Of a stretch of 64,000 nucleotides of DNA, positions 1 through 11,032 are shown one piece after another. The DNA comes from Palleronia sp. THAF1 (GTDB taxonomy: Bacteria; Pseudomonadota; Alphaproteobacteria; Rhodobacterales; Rhodobacteraceae). The stretch covers positions 1-64,000 of the forward strand of contig NZ_CP045420.1 of NCBI RefSeq assembly GCF_009363795.1, read 5' to 3'. Below the pieces are notes generated by a model, which was not told the origin of the DNA, made no database searches, and was given only the letters and a program-made list of their open reading frames with translations. Each line of letters starts with the position of its first letter. Within the stretch, counting starts at the first letter, position 1. Both the position numbers and the translations under genes were made by a program.

Positions 1-1386
1 ATGACGAACGATGGCTGGGGGAAGGTCAAGACTGCGCTCAAGAGCAAGGTCGGTGGCAACAATTATTCCATGTGGATCGAGCCTTTGGAATTCCGGGATC
101 TAAGCGGTGGCGTGATGACGTTCGCCGTCCGCTCGCCCTTCGTGGGCACATGGGTGGATCGCTATTTCCGCGATCCGATCCTGCGCGAAGCAGAGGCGGC
201 GGGGTTCGATGTTCATCGGCTGTCTTTTGTGACACAGGATGCCGCCAACACAGGTGCCGCACCGAGCGCGCATACACCGGAAGCACCCGGCGCGCCGGAG
301 GCCCTGCCCGCCGCGCCGACCGCCAACGCCCGCCCCCGATCCGGCGAAGCGCTTCCGTTCGATCAGGAAAAGTCGTTCGACACCTTCGTTGTCGGCAAGC
401 CCAACGAGCTGGCCTACGCCGCCGCGCGCCGGGTCGCCAGCGGTGGCCCCGTCTCGTTCAATCCGCTGTTCCTGTATGGCGGCAGCGGTCTGGGCAAGAC
501 GCACCTGATGAACGCCATCGCTTGGGAGCTGCAAGAGCGCGACCCGTCGCTGAAGATCCTGTTCATCTCTGCCGAGATGTTCATGCACCGCTTCGTTCAA
601 GCGCTGCGCGAGAAGGACATGATGGGCTTCAAGGCCCTGTTCCGCGCCGTCGATGTTCTGATGGTCGACGATGTGAAGTTCATCGCGGGCAAGAACAGCA
701 CGCAGGAAGAGTTCTTCCACACGTTCAACGCGCTGGTCGGTATGAACAAGCAGATTATCCTGAGTTCGGACACCTCTCCGGGTGAGATCGACGGGCTGGA
801 GAACCGGCTGGTCAGCCGTTTCAACTCGGGCCTTGTGATCGACATTCATCCCACCAGCTACGAGCTGCGTCTGGGCATCCTGCAACGCAAGATGGACATC
901 TACGCCCGCAAGTTCCCCGGTGCCGTCATCGGTGAGGGTGTGATGAAATTCGTCGCCCACCGCGTCACCTCGAACGTGCGCGAGCTTGAGGGTGCGATGA
1001 CGCGGCTCTTTGCGCATTCCTCGTTCCTGGAGCGGGAAGTCGACACCAACATGGCGCAGGAGTTCCTGCACGATCTGCTGAAGGGAAGCGAGCGCAAGGC
1101 GTCCATCGACGCGATCCAGCGCAGCGTGGCCGATCACTATGCCATCCGTCTGGCCGATCTGGTGGGTCCGAAACGCAACCGCGTCTATGCGCGGCCCCGT
1201 CAGGTGGCGATGTTCCTGGCCAAGGAGATGACGGATCGCTCGTTGCCTGAAATCGCGCGCAAGTTCGGCAAGCGGGATCATACGACGATCATGTACGGTA
1301 TCCGCAAGATCGAAGAGCTGATGGTGCAGGATCAGTCCCTGACAGAGGACGTCACCCTGTTGCGCCGGGCACTTTCGGGGCAATAG
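1..1386 (+). CDS. dnaA: Chromosomal replication initiator DnaA
   Basis: Origin-binding AAA+ ATPase that melts oriC and starts chromosome replication. At 461 residues it has normal family length. The N-terminal interaction domain is followed by a Pro/Ala-rich linker (about 80-115), then the AAA+ core with Walker A GGSGLGKT at residues 160-167 and Walker B LMVDDVKF at 220-227. The C-terminal helix-turn-helix carries the DnaA-box recognition signature RDHTTIMYG at 425-433. Residue 226, next to Walker B, is Lys where relatives I recall have Gln (VDDVQF). The window starts on the ATG, so promoter, ribosome-binding site and upstream DnaA boxes are out of view. dnaN follows after 114 bases. Confidence 0.98.
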   Translation: MTNDGWGKVKTALKSKVGGNNYSMWIEPLEFRDLSGGVMTFAVRSPFVGTWVDRYFRDPILREAEAAGFDVHRLSFVTQDAANTGAAPSAHTPEAPGAPEALPAAPTANARPRSGEALPFDQEKSFDTFVVGKPNELAYAAARRVASGGPVSFNPLFLYGGSGLGKTHLMNAIAWELQERDPSLKILFISAEMFMHRFVQALREKDMMGFKALFRAVDVLMVDDVKFIAGKNSTQEEFFHTFNALVGMNKQIILSSDTSPGEIDGLENRLVSRFNSGLVIDIHPTSYELRLGILQRKMDIYARKFPGAVIGEGVMKFVAHRVTSNVRELEGAMTRLFAHSSFLEREVDTNMAQEFLHDLLKGSERKASIDAIQRSVADHYAIRLADLVGPKRNRVYARPRQVAMFLAKEMTDRSLPEIARKFGKRDHTTIMYGIRKIEELMVQDQSLTEDVTLLRRALSGQ

Positions 1387-1500
1387 GCGGCACGGGGGCC
1401 ACGATTCGCGGAAATCCGCGCGAAAGGCAGTTGCACGGACCGCTCCAGCGGGTAGCGTGGCGATCCGACGACGCCCCACGAGACTGCGCAGGAGATCGAG

Positions 1501-2619
1501 ATGAAATTCAGTATCGAACGCGGTGCCCTTCTGCGCGCCGTGGCACGCGCCCAATCCGTTGTCGAGCGTCGGAATACCATTCCGATCCTGGCGAACGTGC
1601 TGATCGAAGCCGAGGGCGACGAGATCCTGTTCCGCGCCACCGACCTTGATATCGAGGTGGTGGACCGCGCACCCGGCAAGGTCGAGCGTGCAGGGGCCAC
1701 GACGGTCAACGCCGTCACTTTCCACGAGATCGTCCGAAAGCTGCCCGATGGTGCGCTGGTGTCGCTGACTGACGATGGCGCCTCGGGCCGTCTGACGGTG
1801 GAGGCTGGGCGATCCAATTTCGCGCTCGCCACGCTGCCCAAGCAGGACTTCCCGGTGATGGCGAGCGCTGAGTACGAGGCCAATTTCGCAGCACCCGCGC
1901 CTGTGCTGCGGCGGCTGTTCGACAAGTCGAAATTCGCAATCTCCACCGAAGAGACGCGCTACTATCTGAACGGCGTCTACATGCACGTGGCCGAGGCCGA
2001 CAGTGGTCGGGTTCTGCGCTGCGTGGCGACCGATGGCCACCGCCTGGCACGGATCGATGCTGGTTTGCCGGAAGGTGCAGAAACGATGCCGGGCGTGATC
2101 GTGCCCCGCAAAGCCGTGGGTGAGTTGCGCAAGCTGCTGGAAGACGACGAGACGCAGATCGCGGTGTCCGTCAGCGAAACGAAAATTCGGTTCGCCACGC
2201 CGGAGATCACGCTGACGTCCAAGGTGATCGACGGCACGTTCCCAGATTACACGCGCGTCATTCCCCAGAACAACACGCGTCGGCTAGAGGTGGATGCCTC
2301 TGACTTTGCCCGCGCTGTCGACCGCGTCGCCACCGTGTCGTCCGAGCGCAGCCGCGCCGTGAAGATGCAGCTGGAGGACGACAAGCTGATCCTGTCGGTC
2401 AACGCGCCCGATGCGGGCAACGCCGAGGAAGAGCTTGTCGTCGCCTACCAGGACGAGAAGCTGGAGATTGGCTTCAACGCCAAGTACCTGCTGGAGATCG
2501 CCAGCCAGGTGGATCGCGAGAACGCAGTGTTCCTGTTCAATTCTTCCGGCGATCCGACCTTGATGCGCGAAGGTACGGACGAATCGGCGGTCTACGTTGT
2601 GATGCCGATGCGTGTGTGA
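1501..2619 (+). CDS. dnaN: DNA polymerase III beta sliding clamp
   Basis: Ring-shaped processivity clamp that tethers DNA polymerase III and many repair enzymes to DNA. The 372 residues fit three repeated clamp domains of about 120 residues, and the protein ends in the typical VMPMRV tail that forms part of the partner-binding pocket. The ATG is preceded by AGGAG at 1490-1494 with a 6-base spacer. The 114-base gap after dnaA holds a small hairpin (CGCGG at 1407-1411 pairing with CCGCG at 1416-1420, loop AAAT) without a T-run, so read-through from dnaA is likely. Confidence 0.98.
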   Translation: MKFSIERGALLRAVARAQSVVERRNTIPILANVLIEAEGDEILFRATDLDIEVVDRAPGKVERAGATTVNAVTFHEIVRKLPDGALVSLTDDGASGRLTVEAGRSNFALATLPKQDFPVMASAEYEANFAAPAPVLRRLFDKSKFAISTEETRYYLNGVYMHVAEADSGRVLRCVATDGHRLARIDAGLPEGAETMPGVIVPRKAVGELRKLLEDDETQIAVSVSETKIRFATPEITLTSKVIDGTFPDYTRVIPQNNTRRLEVDASDFARAVDRVATVSSERSRAVKMQLEDDKLILSVNAPDAGNAEEELVVAYQDEKLEIGFNAKYLLEIASQVDRENAVFLFNSSGDPTLMREGTDESAVYVVMPMRV

Positions 2620-2630
2620 TCGGGCGTTGA

Positions 2631-2663
2631 TCGGGGCTCTGCCCCAAACCCCGAGGTATTTTT
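2631..2663 (+). terminator. Terminator- or attenuator-like hairpin between dnaN and recF
   Basis: TCGGGG at 2631-2636 can pair with CCCCGA at 2649-2654, followed two bases later by TATTTTT (2657-2663), as in a Rho-independent terminator. A competing stem is also possible: GGGGC (2633-2637) with GCCCC (2641-2645). The two foldings use the same GGGG and exclude each other. It lies 25 bases before the recF start. Whether it stops transcription is inference. Confidence 0.45.
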
Positions 2664-2687
2664 CGAACAGTGAAGGAGGGCGCGCGG

Positions 2688-3755
2688 ATGTATCTGACGC
2701 GCCTTGAGCTATCGCATTTCCGCTCGCACCGCCGATCGGTGTTAGAGGTGGACGCACGTCCCGTGGCGATCCACGGGCCGAATGGGGCGGGCAAGACCAA
2801 TCTGATAGAGGCGGTGTCTATGCTGTCGCCGGGCCGCGGTCTGCGGCGCGCGGCAGCGGACGATCTGATGCGGCGGCCCCAGCAGGTGGGCTGGCGTGTG
2901 GGTGCCGAGGTGGGCGTGCATGAGATCGACACGCGGGCCGAGCCGAACCACGGACGCTCGGTACGGATCGACGGAAAAGCCACGCCGCAATCGGCATTGG
3001 CGAGGATCGTTCGGGTGCTCTGGCTGGTGCCGTCCATGGACCGGCTGTGGATCGAAGGCGCGGACGGGCGGCGGCGGTTTCTGGATCGTATGACCATGAG
3101 CTTTCTGCCCGCCCACGCCGAAGCCGTCTTGGCCTATGAAAAGGCGATGCGCGAGCGGAACCGACTGTTGAAGGATCAGGTGCGGGATTCGGCTTGGTAT
3201 CGGGCGCTGGAGGCTCAGATGGCGGATGCGGGCGCCGATATCATCGCTGCACGCACCCATGCCGTGCGTCTGATCGCGGGCGCGCAAGGGGCGGCGCAGA
3301 CCGCTTTTCCCGTGTCCACTTTGGCCATCGAAGATCCAGAGGGCGCCGCACCATTCAGCCTGGAAGCGTTGGAACAGGGGCGGGGCCGCGACATGGCGGC
3401 GGGCCGGACGTTGACCGGACCGCATCGCGCCGATCTATCCGCCGTCTACCGCGAGAAGGGCGTTGCGGCGGCGTTGTGTTCGACCGGCGAGCAGAAAGCG
3501 CTTCTGATCTCGCTGATTCTGGCGAACGCGCGCGCGCTGGCGGCGGAGACGGGGGCGCCTCCGATCCTGTTGCTGGACGAGGTGGCGGCGCATCTGGATG
3601 CGAACCGCCGCGCCGCGCTGTACGACGAAATCGAGGCACTGGGCGCGCAGGCCTGGATGACGGGAACGGGGCCGGAGTTGTTCGCTGATCTGGGCGATCG
3701 CGCCCGCCATCTGGAAGTGACCGAGACAGCGGGCGAAAGCGTCGTTACAGGGTGA
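2688..3755 (+). CDS. recF: DNA replication and repair ATPase RecF
   Basis: SMC-like ATPase that helps load RecA at single-strand gaps and stalled forks. Walker A GPNGAGKT lies at residues 30-37. The ABC/SMC signature region STGEQKALL and Walker B ILLLDEVAAHLD are in the C-terminal third. I chose the ATG at 2688 (355 residues, protein begins MYLTRLELSHFRSH) because AAGGAGGG sits seven bases upstream and the RecF family begins this way; an in-frame GTG at 2670 lies before that ribosome-binding site. The 3' end overlaps the convergent oxidase-like gene by 11 bases. Confidence 0.96.
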   Translation: MYLTRLELSHFRSHRRSVLEVDARPVAIHGPNGAGKTNLIEAVSMLSPGRGLRRAAADDLMRRPQQVGWRVGAEVGVHEIDTRAEPNHGRSVRIDGKATPQSALARIVRVLWLVPSMDRLWIEGADGRRRFLDRMTMSFLPAHAEAVLAYEKAMRERNRLLKDQVRDSAWYRALEAQMADAGADIIAARTHAVRLIAGAQGAAQTAFPVSTLAIEDPEGAAPFSLEALEQGRGRDMAAGRTLTGPHRADLSAVYREKGVAAALCSTGEQKALLISLILANARALAAETGAPPILLLDEVAAHLDANRRAALYDEIEALGAQAWMTGTGPELFADLGDRARHLEVTETAGESVVTG

Positions 3756-4188
3756 ATTCACCCTGATCCATGCCGGACCAATACGTCACCCGATCCGCAT
3801 GCACCTTGATGAGGATCATGCCCGGTGTCTCGATGCCGTCCTTGAACCAATATTCCAGGTCCGGAACCCAGTGTTCCGCGAAGGTGGATTTGTCATCTAT
3901 AAGTTCCGCCTTGCCCTGAACCGCGACCATGTTGCCCGGCTTGCCGACCAGCCCCATCACACCCCCGGTGCCCTGAAAACTGAGCGAGACGTGGGGATCC
4001 GCGCGGATATCGCGTATCTTGCGACTGTTCTCGTAGCTGAAGAAATAGCTGTCACCATCGTAATCCACGTCGCCGTTGCTGGACATCGGACGCGTGGCGA
4101 TCCGGTCGCCATCGGTTTTCGTTTCCATCATGCAAAAGTCGATGTCGGCCATCATCTCGGCCACATCCTTCATGGTCTTGTCGCTCAT
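3745..4188 (-). CDS. Pyridoxamine 5'-phosphate oxidase-like split-barrel protein (general stress type)
   Basis: A 147-residue protein of the FMN-binding split-barrel fold, close to the general stress protein 26 subgroup. The order of segments supports this: an N-terminal helix, a strand around IATRPMSS, the YFFSYENSRKIRDI segment typical of the flavin/phosphate side, and the VSLSFQG strand. These proteins bind flavin or F420-like cofactors, and the substrate usually cannot be told from sequence. The start is well set by AGGAGA six bases upstream. Convergent with recF. It is unlikely to be the biosynthetic PdxH, which is longer and has a different C-terminus. Confidence 0.85.
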   Translation of the reverse strand: MSDKTMKDVAEMMADIDFCMMETKTDGDRIATRPMSSNGDVDYDGDSYFFSYENSRKIRDIRADPHVSLSFQGTGGVMGLVGKPGNMVAVQGKAELIDDKSTFAEHWVPDLEYWFKDGIETPGMILIKVHADRVTYWSGMDQGEFTL

Positions 4189-4305
4189 CCGGGCTCTCCT
4201 GACCGCCGATCCGGTACGGACCTGTGAGCGGACAACACCGGTTGGCCCCGACCGGTTCAGACGGGGTGCTATTTCCTGCGCTGCACAGATGGGGCATTAG
4301 GCGGA

Positions 4306-4926
4306 ATGACGCTTTCGGCCCTTGATCTCGCTGTTTACGCCGCAGCCCTTTTCGCGCTGTTCCTGACGCCGGGACCGGTGTGGGTGGCGATGCTGGCGCG
4401 CACGTTGTCGGGTGGCTTTCACGCCGCGTGGCCGCTGGCGCTGGGTGTTCTGGTGGGCGATGTCCTCTGGGCGTTGCTGGCGATCCTTGGGGTGGGCTGG
4501 CTGGTCTCGGTCTACGGCGGGTTCCTCGACGTCCTGAAGTGGGTCGCTTGCCTTGTGTTTATCGGGATGGGCCTTCTGATCCTGCGCCACCGGGATGCCC
4601 AGGTCGGGCGGGACAGCCGCTTGACGCGCCCTGGAATGTGGGCGGGGTTCATTGCCGGTCTGGTTGTCATCATCGGCAATCCGAAGGCGATCCTGTTCTA
4701 CGCAGGCATGCTGCCGGGCTTCTTCGATCTTGCCGCGCTGACGGTGTGGGATATCGCAGCAATCTGCGGATTGTCCGCCGCCGTGCCCTTGGTCGGCAAC
4801 CTGATCCTGGCCGGAATGGTGGGGCAGGTGCGCCGTCTTCTGGCCAGTCCGGCGGCGGTACGTCGGACCAATACCATCGCCGGAATTTTGTTGATCGCGG
4901 TCGGTCTGGCAATCCCGTTTCTCTGA
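4306..4926 (+). CDS. LysE/RhtB family amino-acid exporter
   Basis: Inner-membrane exporter of the LysE superfamily, which expels amino acids or related small molecules. The 206 residues form about six hydrophobic segments. The family signature near the N-terminus is visible as FLTPGPVWVAML, followed by the conserved Gly-rich second segment (ALGVLVGDVLWALLAILG). Substrate cannot be assigned. It stands alone between the divergent split-barrel gene and gyrB; the 117-base divergent gap on its left presumably holds its promoter. Confidence 0.9.
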   Translation: MTLSALDLAVYAAALFALFLTPGPVWVAMLARTLSGGFHAAWPLALGVLVGDVLWALLAILGVGWLVSVYGGFLDVLKWVACLVFIGMGLLILRHRDAQVGRDSRLTRPGMWAGFIAGLVVIIGNPKAILFYAGMLPGFFDLAALTVWDIAAICGLSAAVPLVGNLILAGMVGQVRRLLASPAAVRRTNTIAGILLIAVGLAIPFL

Positions 4927-4934
4927 CACCAAAT

Positions 4935-4964
4935 CTGGGGGATTGGCGTGACATTCCCCCCCAG
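4935..4964. repeat. Inverted repeat between lysE-type gene and gyrB
   Basis: CTGGGGGA (4935-4942) and TCCCCCCCAG (4955-4964) can form a stem of 7-8 pairs with a loop of about 12 bases, directly downstream of the exporter stop and about 40 bases before gyrB. There is no adjacent T-run on either strand, so it is not a textbook intrinsic terminator. It could be a Rho-associated or leader hairpin. Confidence 0.5.
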
Positions 4965-4989
4965 AAGCGGTAAAAATCGCCAACAATAG

Positions 4990-7422
<2,433 letters not shown>

Positions 7423-7549
7423 AGATCAGTCGGGCAGAGCGTATGAGTAACAACGCGGATCTGCTGCAGCAGCCTATCGCGCGCCTATCCGAAACCAAAC
7501 GGCCCCCCGACGCACTGGATCACAAGCGTCCCGCCGGTGTGCCGGTCGG

Positions 7550-8035
7550 CTACAACGCTTCAAGAATCGCGTCGCCGCCGGACATGTTGCAGGTGCCGGG
7601 CTCGTCCTCCTGAACAGTCTCTACCTTGCCGTCCCGGATCACCGCCGCGTAGCGCTTGGATCGATCGAAAAAACCGACGGGAGGCGCGGTGAAGGCCATG
7701 TCGGCAGCCTTGGTGAAGTCGGACGCCGGATCGGCCAGCATCGTGATCCCCGCATCATGCGCGCCGGTGCTGTCGCCCCACGCCTGCATGACGAACGGAT
7801 CGTTGACGGCGACGCAGATCACCTCGTCCACGCCCTTTGCCTTCAGCCCGTCCATCGCGTTGATGAAGGACGGCACATGGGCGGTCGTGCAGGTGCCGGT
7901 GAAGGCGCCGGGCAGGCCGAACAGGACGACGGTGCGGCCCTTCAGCCGTTCGGACAGTTTCACCTCTTCGGGGCCGTTTTCGCCCATTCGCAGAAGGGTG
8001 GCGTCGGGCATCGTGTCTCCGGGGCGCAGCGGCAT
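7550..8035 (-). CDS. Peroxiredoxin (Prx5/redoxin type)
   Basis: Thiol peroxidase of 161 residues. The peroxidatic cysteine is Cys49 in PGAFTGTC, the Prx5-type PxxxTxxC active site. Two further cysteines (Cys74, Cys149) exist; Cys149 in EPGTCNMSG is a candidate resolving residue. I chose the ATG at 8035 because AAAGGA lies seven bases upstream and the protein then begins MPLRPGDTMPDATL, the usual redoxin start; reading farther upstream would run into the divergent gene. It is divergent from the FAD oxidoreductase across 69 bases, so the two redox genes may share control. The 127 bases between it and gyrB hold no convincing gene. Confidence 0.93.
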   Translation of the reverse strand: MPLRPGDTMPDATLLRMGENGPEEVKLSERLKGRTVVLFGLPGAFTGTCTTAHVPSFINAMDGLKAKGVDEVICVAVNDPFVMQAWGDSTGAHDAGITMLADPASDFTKAADMAFTAPPVGFFDRSKRYAAVIRDGKVETVQEDEPGTCNMSGGDAILEAL

Positions 8036-8104
8036 GGTGTCGTCCTTTGCATGGGGTCCGAGCCTCGTTATAGCCGCTTCAAGCGGGTTGGACAGGGGGT
8101 CGTC

Positions 8105-9307
8105 ATGGCGCATTTCGTGGTCGTCGGAGCAGGGCAAGCCGGGCAAAGCTTGTGCGCCACGCTGCGCGCCGAGGGGTTCGACGGCCTGATCACGCTTGTG
8201 GGGGCCGAAGATGTGCCACCCTACCAGCGCCCGCCCTTGAGCAAGGGCTACTTGCTGGGCGAGATGGCGCGAGAACGGCTCTTTCTGCGGCCAGAGGCCT
8301 GGTATGCCGACCAGGATATCACCCTGCGGCTTGGGCAGCCCGCGCATGGGATCGACCCGGCAGCCAAGACGGTACGCGTGGGCGATGATGTGCTGCCTTA
8401 CGATCAACTGGCGATTACCACCGGGTTGGTGGCGCGGCCCCTGCCTGCAGAGGTCGGCGGCGATCTGGACGGCGTCTTCACGATCCGCACTCTGGCCGAC
8501 ATCGACGCGCTGAATGCTCCACTGCGCGCGGCAGGGCGCGTGGTGGTCGTGGGGGGCGGCTACATCGGGTTGGAAGCGGCGGCGGTGGCCCGCAAGTTGG
8601 GGGCCGACGTCACGGTCATCGAGGCGGGCGAGCGTATCCTTGGTCGCGTTGCCGCGTCCGAAACAGCGGCCGAGATGCGGGCGATCCACGCAGCACATGG
8701 CGTGACGATCCGCGAGAATGAGGCGCTGGAGCGGCTGACCGGAACCGGGTCTGTCGACGGCGCGAAGCTGCAATCGGGCGAGGTTCTGCCCGCCGATCTG
8801 GTCATCGTCGGCATCGGAGTCCTGCCGCGTTGCCTGATCGCCGCCGAAGCGGGGCTTGAGGCGGATGGCGGCGTTGTCGTTGACGAACTGGGCCGCACGT
8901 CTGACCCCTCGATCTGGGCGGCGGGCGACTGCGCGCTGTTTCCGTTCCGGGGCGCGCATGTGCGCTTGGAGTCTGTGCAGAACGCCATCGACATGGGCGC
9001 TGCCGTCGCGCGCAACATGCTGGGAGCGGGCGCGGCCTATGTGCCGGAGCCGTGGTTCTGGTCCGACCAATACGACACGCACCTGCAGATCGCCGGGCTG
9101 AACACCGGGTATGACCGTTTGGTCACGCGCGCCGATACGGGCCGCTCGCATTGGTATTTCTGCGGCGAATCCCTGCGCGCGGTGGACGCGATCGACGACG
9201 CCCGCGCCTATATGGTCGGCAAGCGGCTGTTGGCAGCGGGCGCGCAGGTCTCTCCCGAAGAGATCGCCGATCCCGACACGGATCTGAAAGCGCTGTTGAA
9301 ACGATGA
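8105..9307 (+). CDS. FAD-dependent NAD(P)H:ferredoxin/rubredoxin reductase-like enzyme
   Basis: Flavoprotein of 400 residues that would pass electrons from NAD(P)H to a small iron-sulfur protein. The FAD Rossmann motif GAGQAG lies at residues 8-13. The second dinucleotide motif is GGGYIGLEAAAVARKLGADV with an acidic residue at the strand end (VIEAGERIL), which suggests NADH. The third FAD contact WAAGDCA follows. The C-terminal part (YVPEPWFWSDQYDTHLQIAG) is the reductase C-terminal domain of the BphA4/ThcD-type oxygenase-coupled reductases. No ferredoxin or oxygenase gene is adjacent, so the partner is unknown. The ATG at 8105 gives the canonical MAHFVVVGAG start. Its stop overlaps the rsmD start by four bases (ATGA). 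Confidence 0.9.
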   Translation: MAHFVVVGAGQAGQSLCATLRAEGFDGLITLVGAEDVPPYQRPPLSKGYLLGEMARERLFLRPEAWYADQDITLRLGQPAHGIDPAAKTVRVGDDVLPYDQLAITTGLVARPLPAEVGGDLDGVFTIRTLADIDALNAPLRAAGRVVVVGGGYIGLEAAAVARKLGADVTVIEAGERILGRVAASETAAEMRAIHAAHGVTIRENEALERLTGTGSVDGAKLQSGEVLPADLVIVGIGVLPRCLIAAEAGLEADGGVVVDELGRTSDPSIWAAGDCALFPFRGAHVRLESVQNAIDMGAAVARNMLGAGAAYVPEPWFWSDQYDTHLQIAGLNTGYDRLVTRADTGRSHWYFCGESLRAVDAIDDARAYMVGKRLLAAGAQVSPEEIADPDTDLKALLKR

Positions 9308-9861
9308 GGATCATCGCCGGTCGCCATCGCGGACGGGCCTTGGCCGATGTGGGCAAGGGCGACACCCGCAACCACCTGCGCCCGACCACGGATCGCGTGC
9401 GCGAAAGCCTGTTCAACGTGCTGACAGGCGGGCGCTATGGCGATCCCATCACGGATGCGCGCGTGCTCGACCTGTTCGCGGGTACCGGTGCGCTGGGGCT
9501 AGAGGCTCTGTCGCGCGGGGCGGATCATGCGACGTTCGTGGATTCGGGGCGGGCGGCGCTGACGTTACTTGGGAAGAATATCGCGCTGTTGGCTGAGGCC
9601 GAGCGCTCGCAGGTGTTCAAGACCGACGCGACGCGACTTCCGCCCGCCGCGATGCCTGCGACACTGGTCTTCCTCGATCCGCCCTACGGGCAAGGGTTGG
9701 GAGAGCGCGCCATGACATCCGCCTTGGCGCAGGGCTGGATCGCGGAAGATGCGCTGATCGTGTGGGAGGAGTCATCGCAAATCGACGTGCCGCCCACGTT
9801 GGAAAAAGTCGACGCGCGCCGCTATGGCGATACGTGGATCACGCTGGCTACTGTCCGCTGA
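9304..9861 (+). CDS. rsmD: 16S rRNA (guanine(966)-N2)-methyltransferase RsmD
   Basis: Class I SAM-dependent methyltransferase of 185 residues that modifies G966 of 16S rRNA. It begins MRIIAGRHRGRAL, and carries RPTTDRVRESLFNVL, the SAM-binding VLDLFAGTGALGLEALSRGA and the catalytic LDPPYGQG, all diagnostic of RsmD. I set the start at the ATG overlapping the preceding stop (ATGA), which implies translational coupling to the flavoprotein gene. The 3' end overlaps the convergent MFS gene by 14 bases. Confidence 0.95.
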   Translation: MRIIAGRHRGRALADVGKGDTRNHLRPTTDRVRESLFNVLTGGRYGDPITDARVLDLFAGTGALGLEALSRGADHATFVDSGRAALTLLGKNIALLAEAERSQVFKTDATRLPPAAMPATLVFLDPPYGQGLGERAMTSALAQGWIAEDALIVWEESSQIDVPPTLEKVDARRYGDTWITLATVR

Positions 9862-11032
9862 TCCGACGCGAGAGCAGGACGTGCGCAAAGGCGAGTGCCG
9901 CACCGATGCCCGCGACGGGACCGAGGGCGGTCAGCGACCAGCCTGCCAGCACCAAGCCGCCGATGCCCGATCCAATGGCCGCGCCCACGTAGATCGCCGC
10001 GGCGTTCAAGGCCAGCACGACGCCGGGCCGTTCCGGAAGGATCGACAGGATGCGCAGTTGTTGCCCGGCCATGAACGACCAGCCGAAGACGGACCATACG
10101 CCCAACAAGCCGAACAGCAGCCAGCCGGGATAGGGCAGGAAGAAGAACAGCGGCATGATCAGAGTTTGTGCGCCCGACAGGATCAGCAGCGTTGTCACCG
10201 CGCCCAAGCGGTCCGCCATCCAACCGCCGATGATGTTGCCCGCAACGGCGCCCGCGCCAAAGATCAGAAGTGCGGCTGTGACGCCGTTGCGCCCGTAGCC
10301 CATCGTCTCTGACAGCAAGGGCGCGAGGTAGGTGTAGAGAACATAGATCGCGCCAAGGAACGTCGCGGTGAACAGGATCGCCAGCATCGCGGGGCCGTTC
10401 GCCAGCGTCTTGCCAAGGTCCGACAGCGATGCGGGCGGAATCTCCAACCCCTTTGGTACGCGAGTCCAGATCAGCCACAGGCAGGGCAGGGCGAGCGCGA
10501 CCACGATCAGGAAGCCCGCGCGCCATCCGAAGGTGTAGCCGACGAAGCTGCCCATCGGCACACCCGCGACTTGCGCGACGGTCAATCCGATAATCACGGC
10601 AGCCAACGCCTTTCCGCGCGTTTCCGGCGGCGACAGGGCGGCGGCGACCGAGGCCGTGACGGGCGTGAACATTCCCGCCCCGGCGGCGGCGATAATGCGG
10701 CTGAGGTGAACGATCAGTTCCGATGGCGCGAGGGCGGTGCCAAGGCTGCCCAGCGCGAAGATGCCCATGGCAATGGCCAACAGGCGCCGCCGCCCCAGTG
10801 CGCCGGTCAGTGCGACCAGCACGGGGGACATCAGGGCATAAGCGATGGCGTATGTCGTCATCGCTGTGCCGATCGCGGCGGGAGTCGTGCCGAAGTCTTC
10901 GGCCATCGGGTTTACAAGGCCGATCAGCACGAACGCCCCCATGCCGATCACGAAATTCGACGCCGAGAGGGACCAGATGACGATGCGTGCGCCGTGTGCG
11001 GGGGCGGTGCCGGTGGCCGCCGCGTCAACCAT
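9848..11032 (-). CDS. MFS transporter (arabinose-efflux/drug-exporter type)
   Basis: Major facilitator superfamily protein of 394 residues with twelve predicted membrane segments. The N-terminal half includes LSRIIAAAGAGMFTPVTASV and the loop GALGRRRLL, matching the conserved motif between segments 2 and 3 of the drug:H+ antiporter DHA1 branch (AraJ/YdhP-like). Substrate unknown. I chose the ATG at 11032 (protein MVDAAATG...), which overlaps the end of map by eight bases, rather than an in-frame start 51 bases farther upstream that would lie deeper within map. It is probably co-transcribed with map. Confidence 0.88.
   Translation of the reverse strand: MVDAAATGTAPAHGARIVIWSLSASNFVIGMGAFVLIGLVNPMAEDFGTTPAAIGTAMTTYAIAYALMSPVLVALTGALGRRRLLAIAMGIFALGSLGTALAPSELIVHLSRIIAAAGAGMFTPVTASVAAALSPPETRGKALAAVIIGLTVAQVAGVPMGSFVGYTFGWRAGFLIVVALALPCLWLIWTRVPKGLEIPPASLSDLGKTLANGPAMLAILFTATFLGAIYVLYTYLAPLLSETMGYGRNGVTAALLIFGAGAVAGNIIGGWMADRLGAVTTLLILSGAQTLIMPLFFFLPYPGWLLFGLLGVWSVFGWSFMAGQQLRILSILPERPGVVLALNAAAIYVGAAIGSGIGGLVLAGWSLTALGPVAGIGAALAFAHVLLSRRISGQ

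Noticed and set aside
1387-1500. Searched the dnaA-dnaN gap for DnaA boxes (TTATCCACA type) and an origin.
   Set aside because: No match or near match seen; the origin is likely upstream of the first base of the window.
100-2040. Long antisense open frame across dnaA and dnaN; similar ones opposite secA (31686-34067), mnhA (58599-60536), cysQ/permease (41371-42951) and the GT14/sulfotransferase genes (46781-48235).
   Set aside because: Long stop-free frames are expected opposite GC-rich genes with strong codon bias; the translations are rich in His/Arg/Gln and show no recognised domain, while the sense genes do.
4935-4964. Inverted repeat before gyrB as an intrinsic terminator.
   Set aside because: No T-run adjoins the stem on either strand, so I list it as a repeat only.
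7443-7613. Possible 57-codon gene after gyrB beginning ATG AGT AAC.
   Set aside because: It runs into the peroxiredoxin coding region on the other strand, has no clear ribosome-binding site and no recognised motif.
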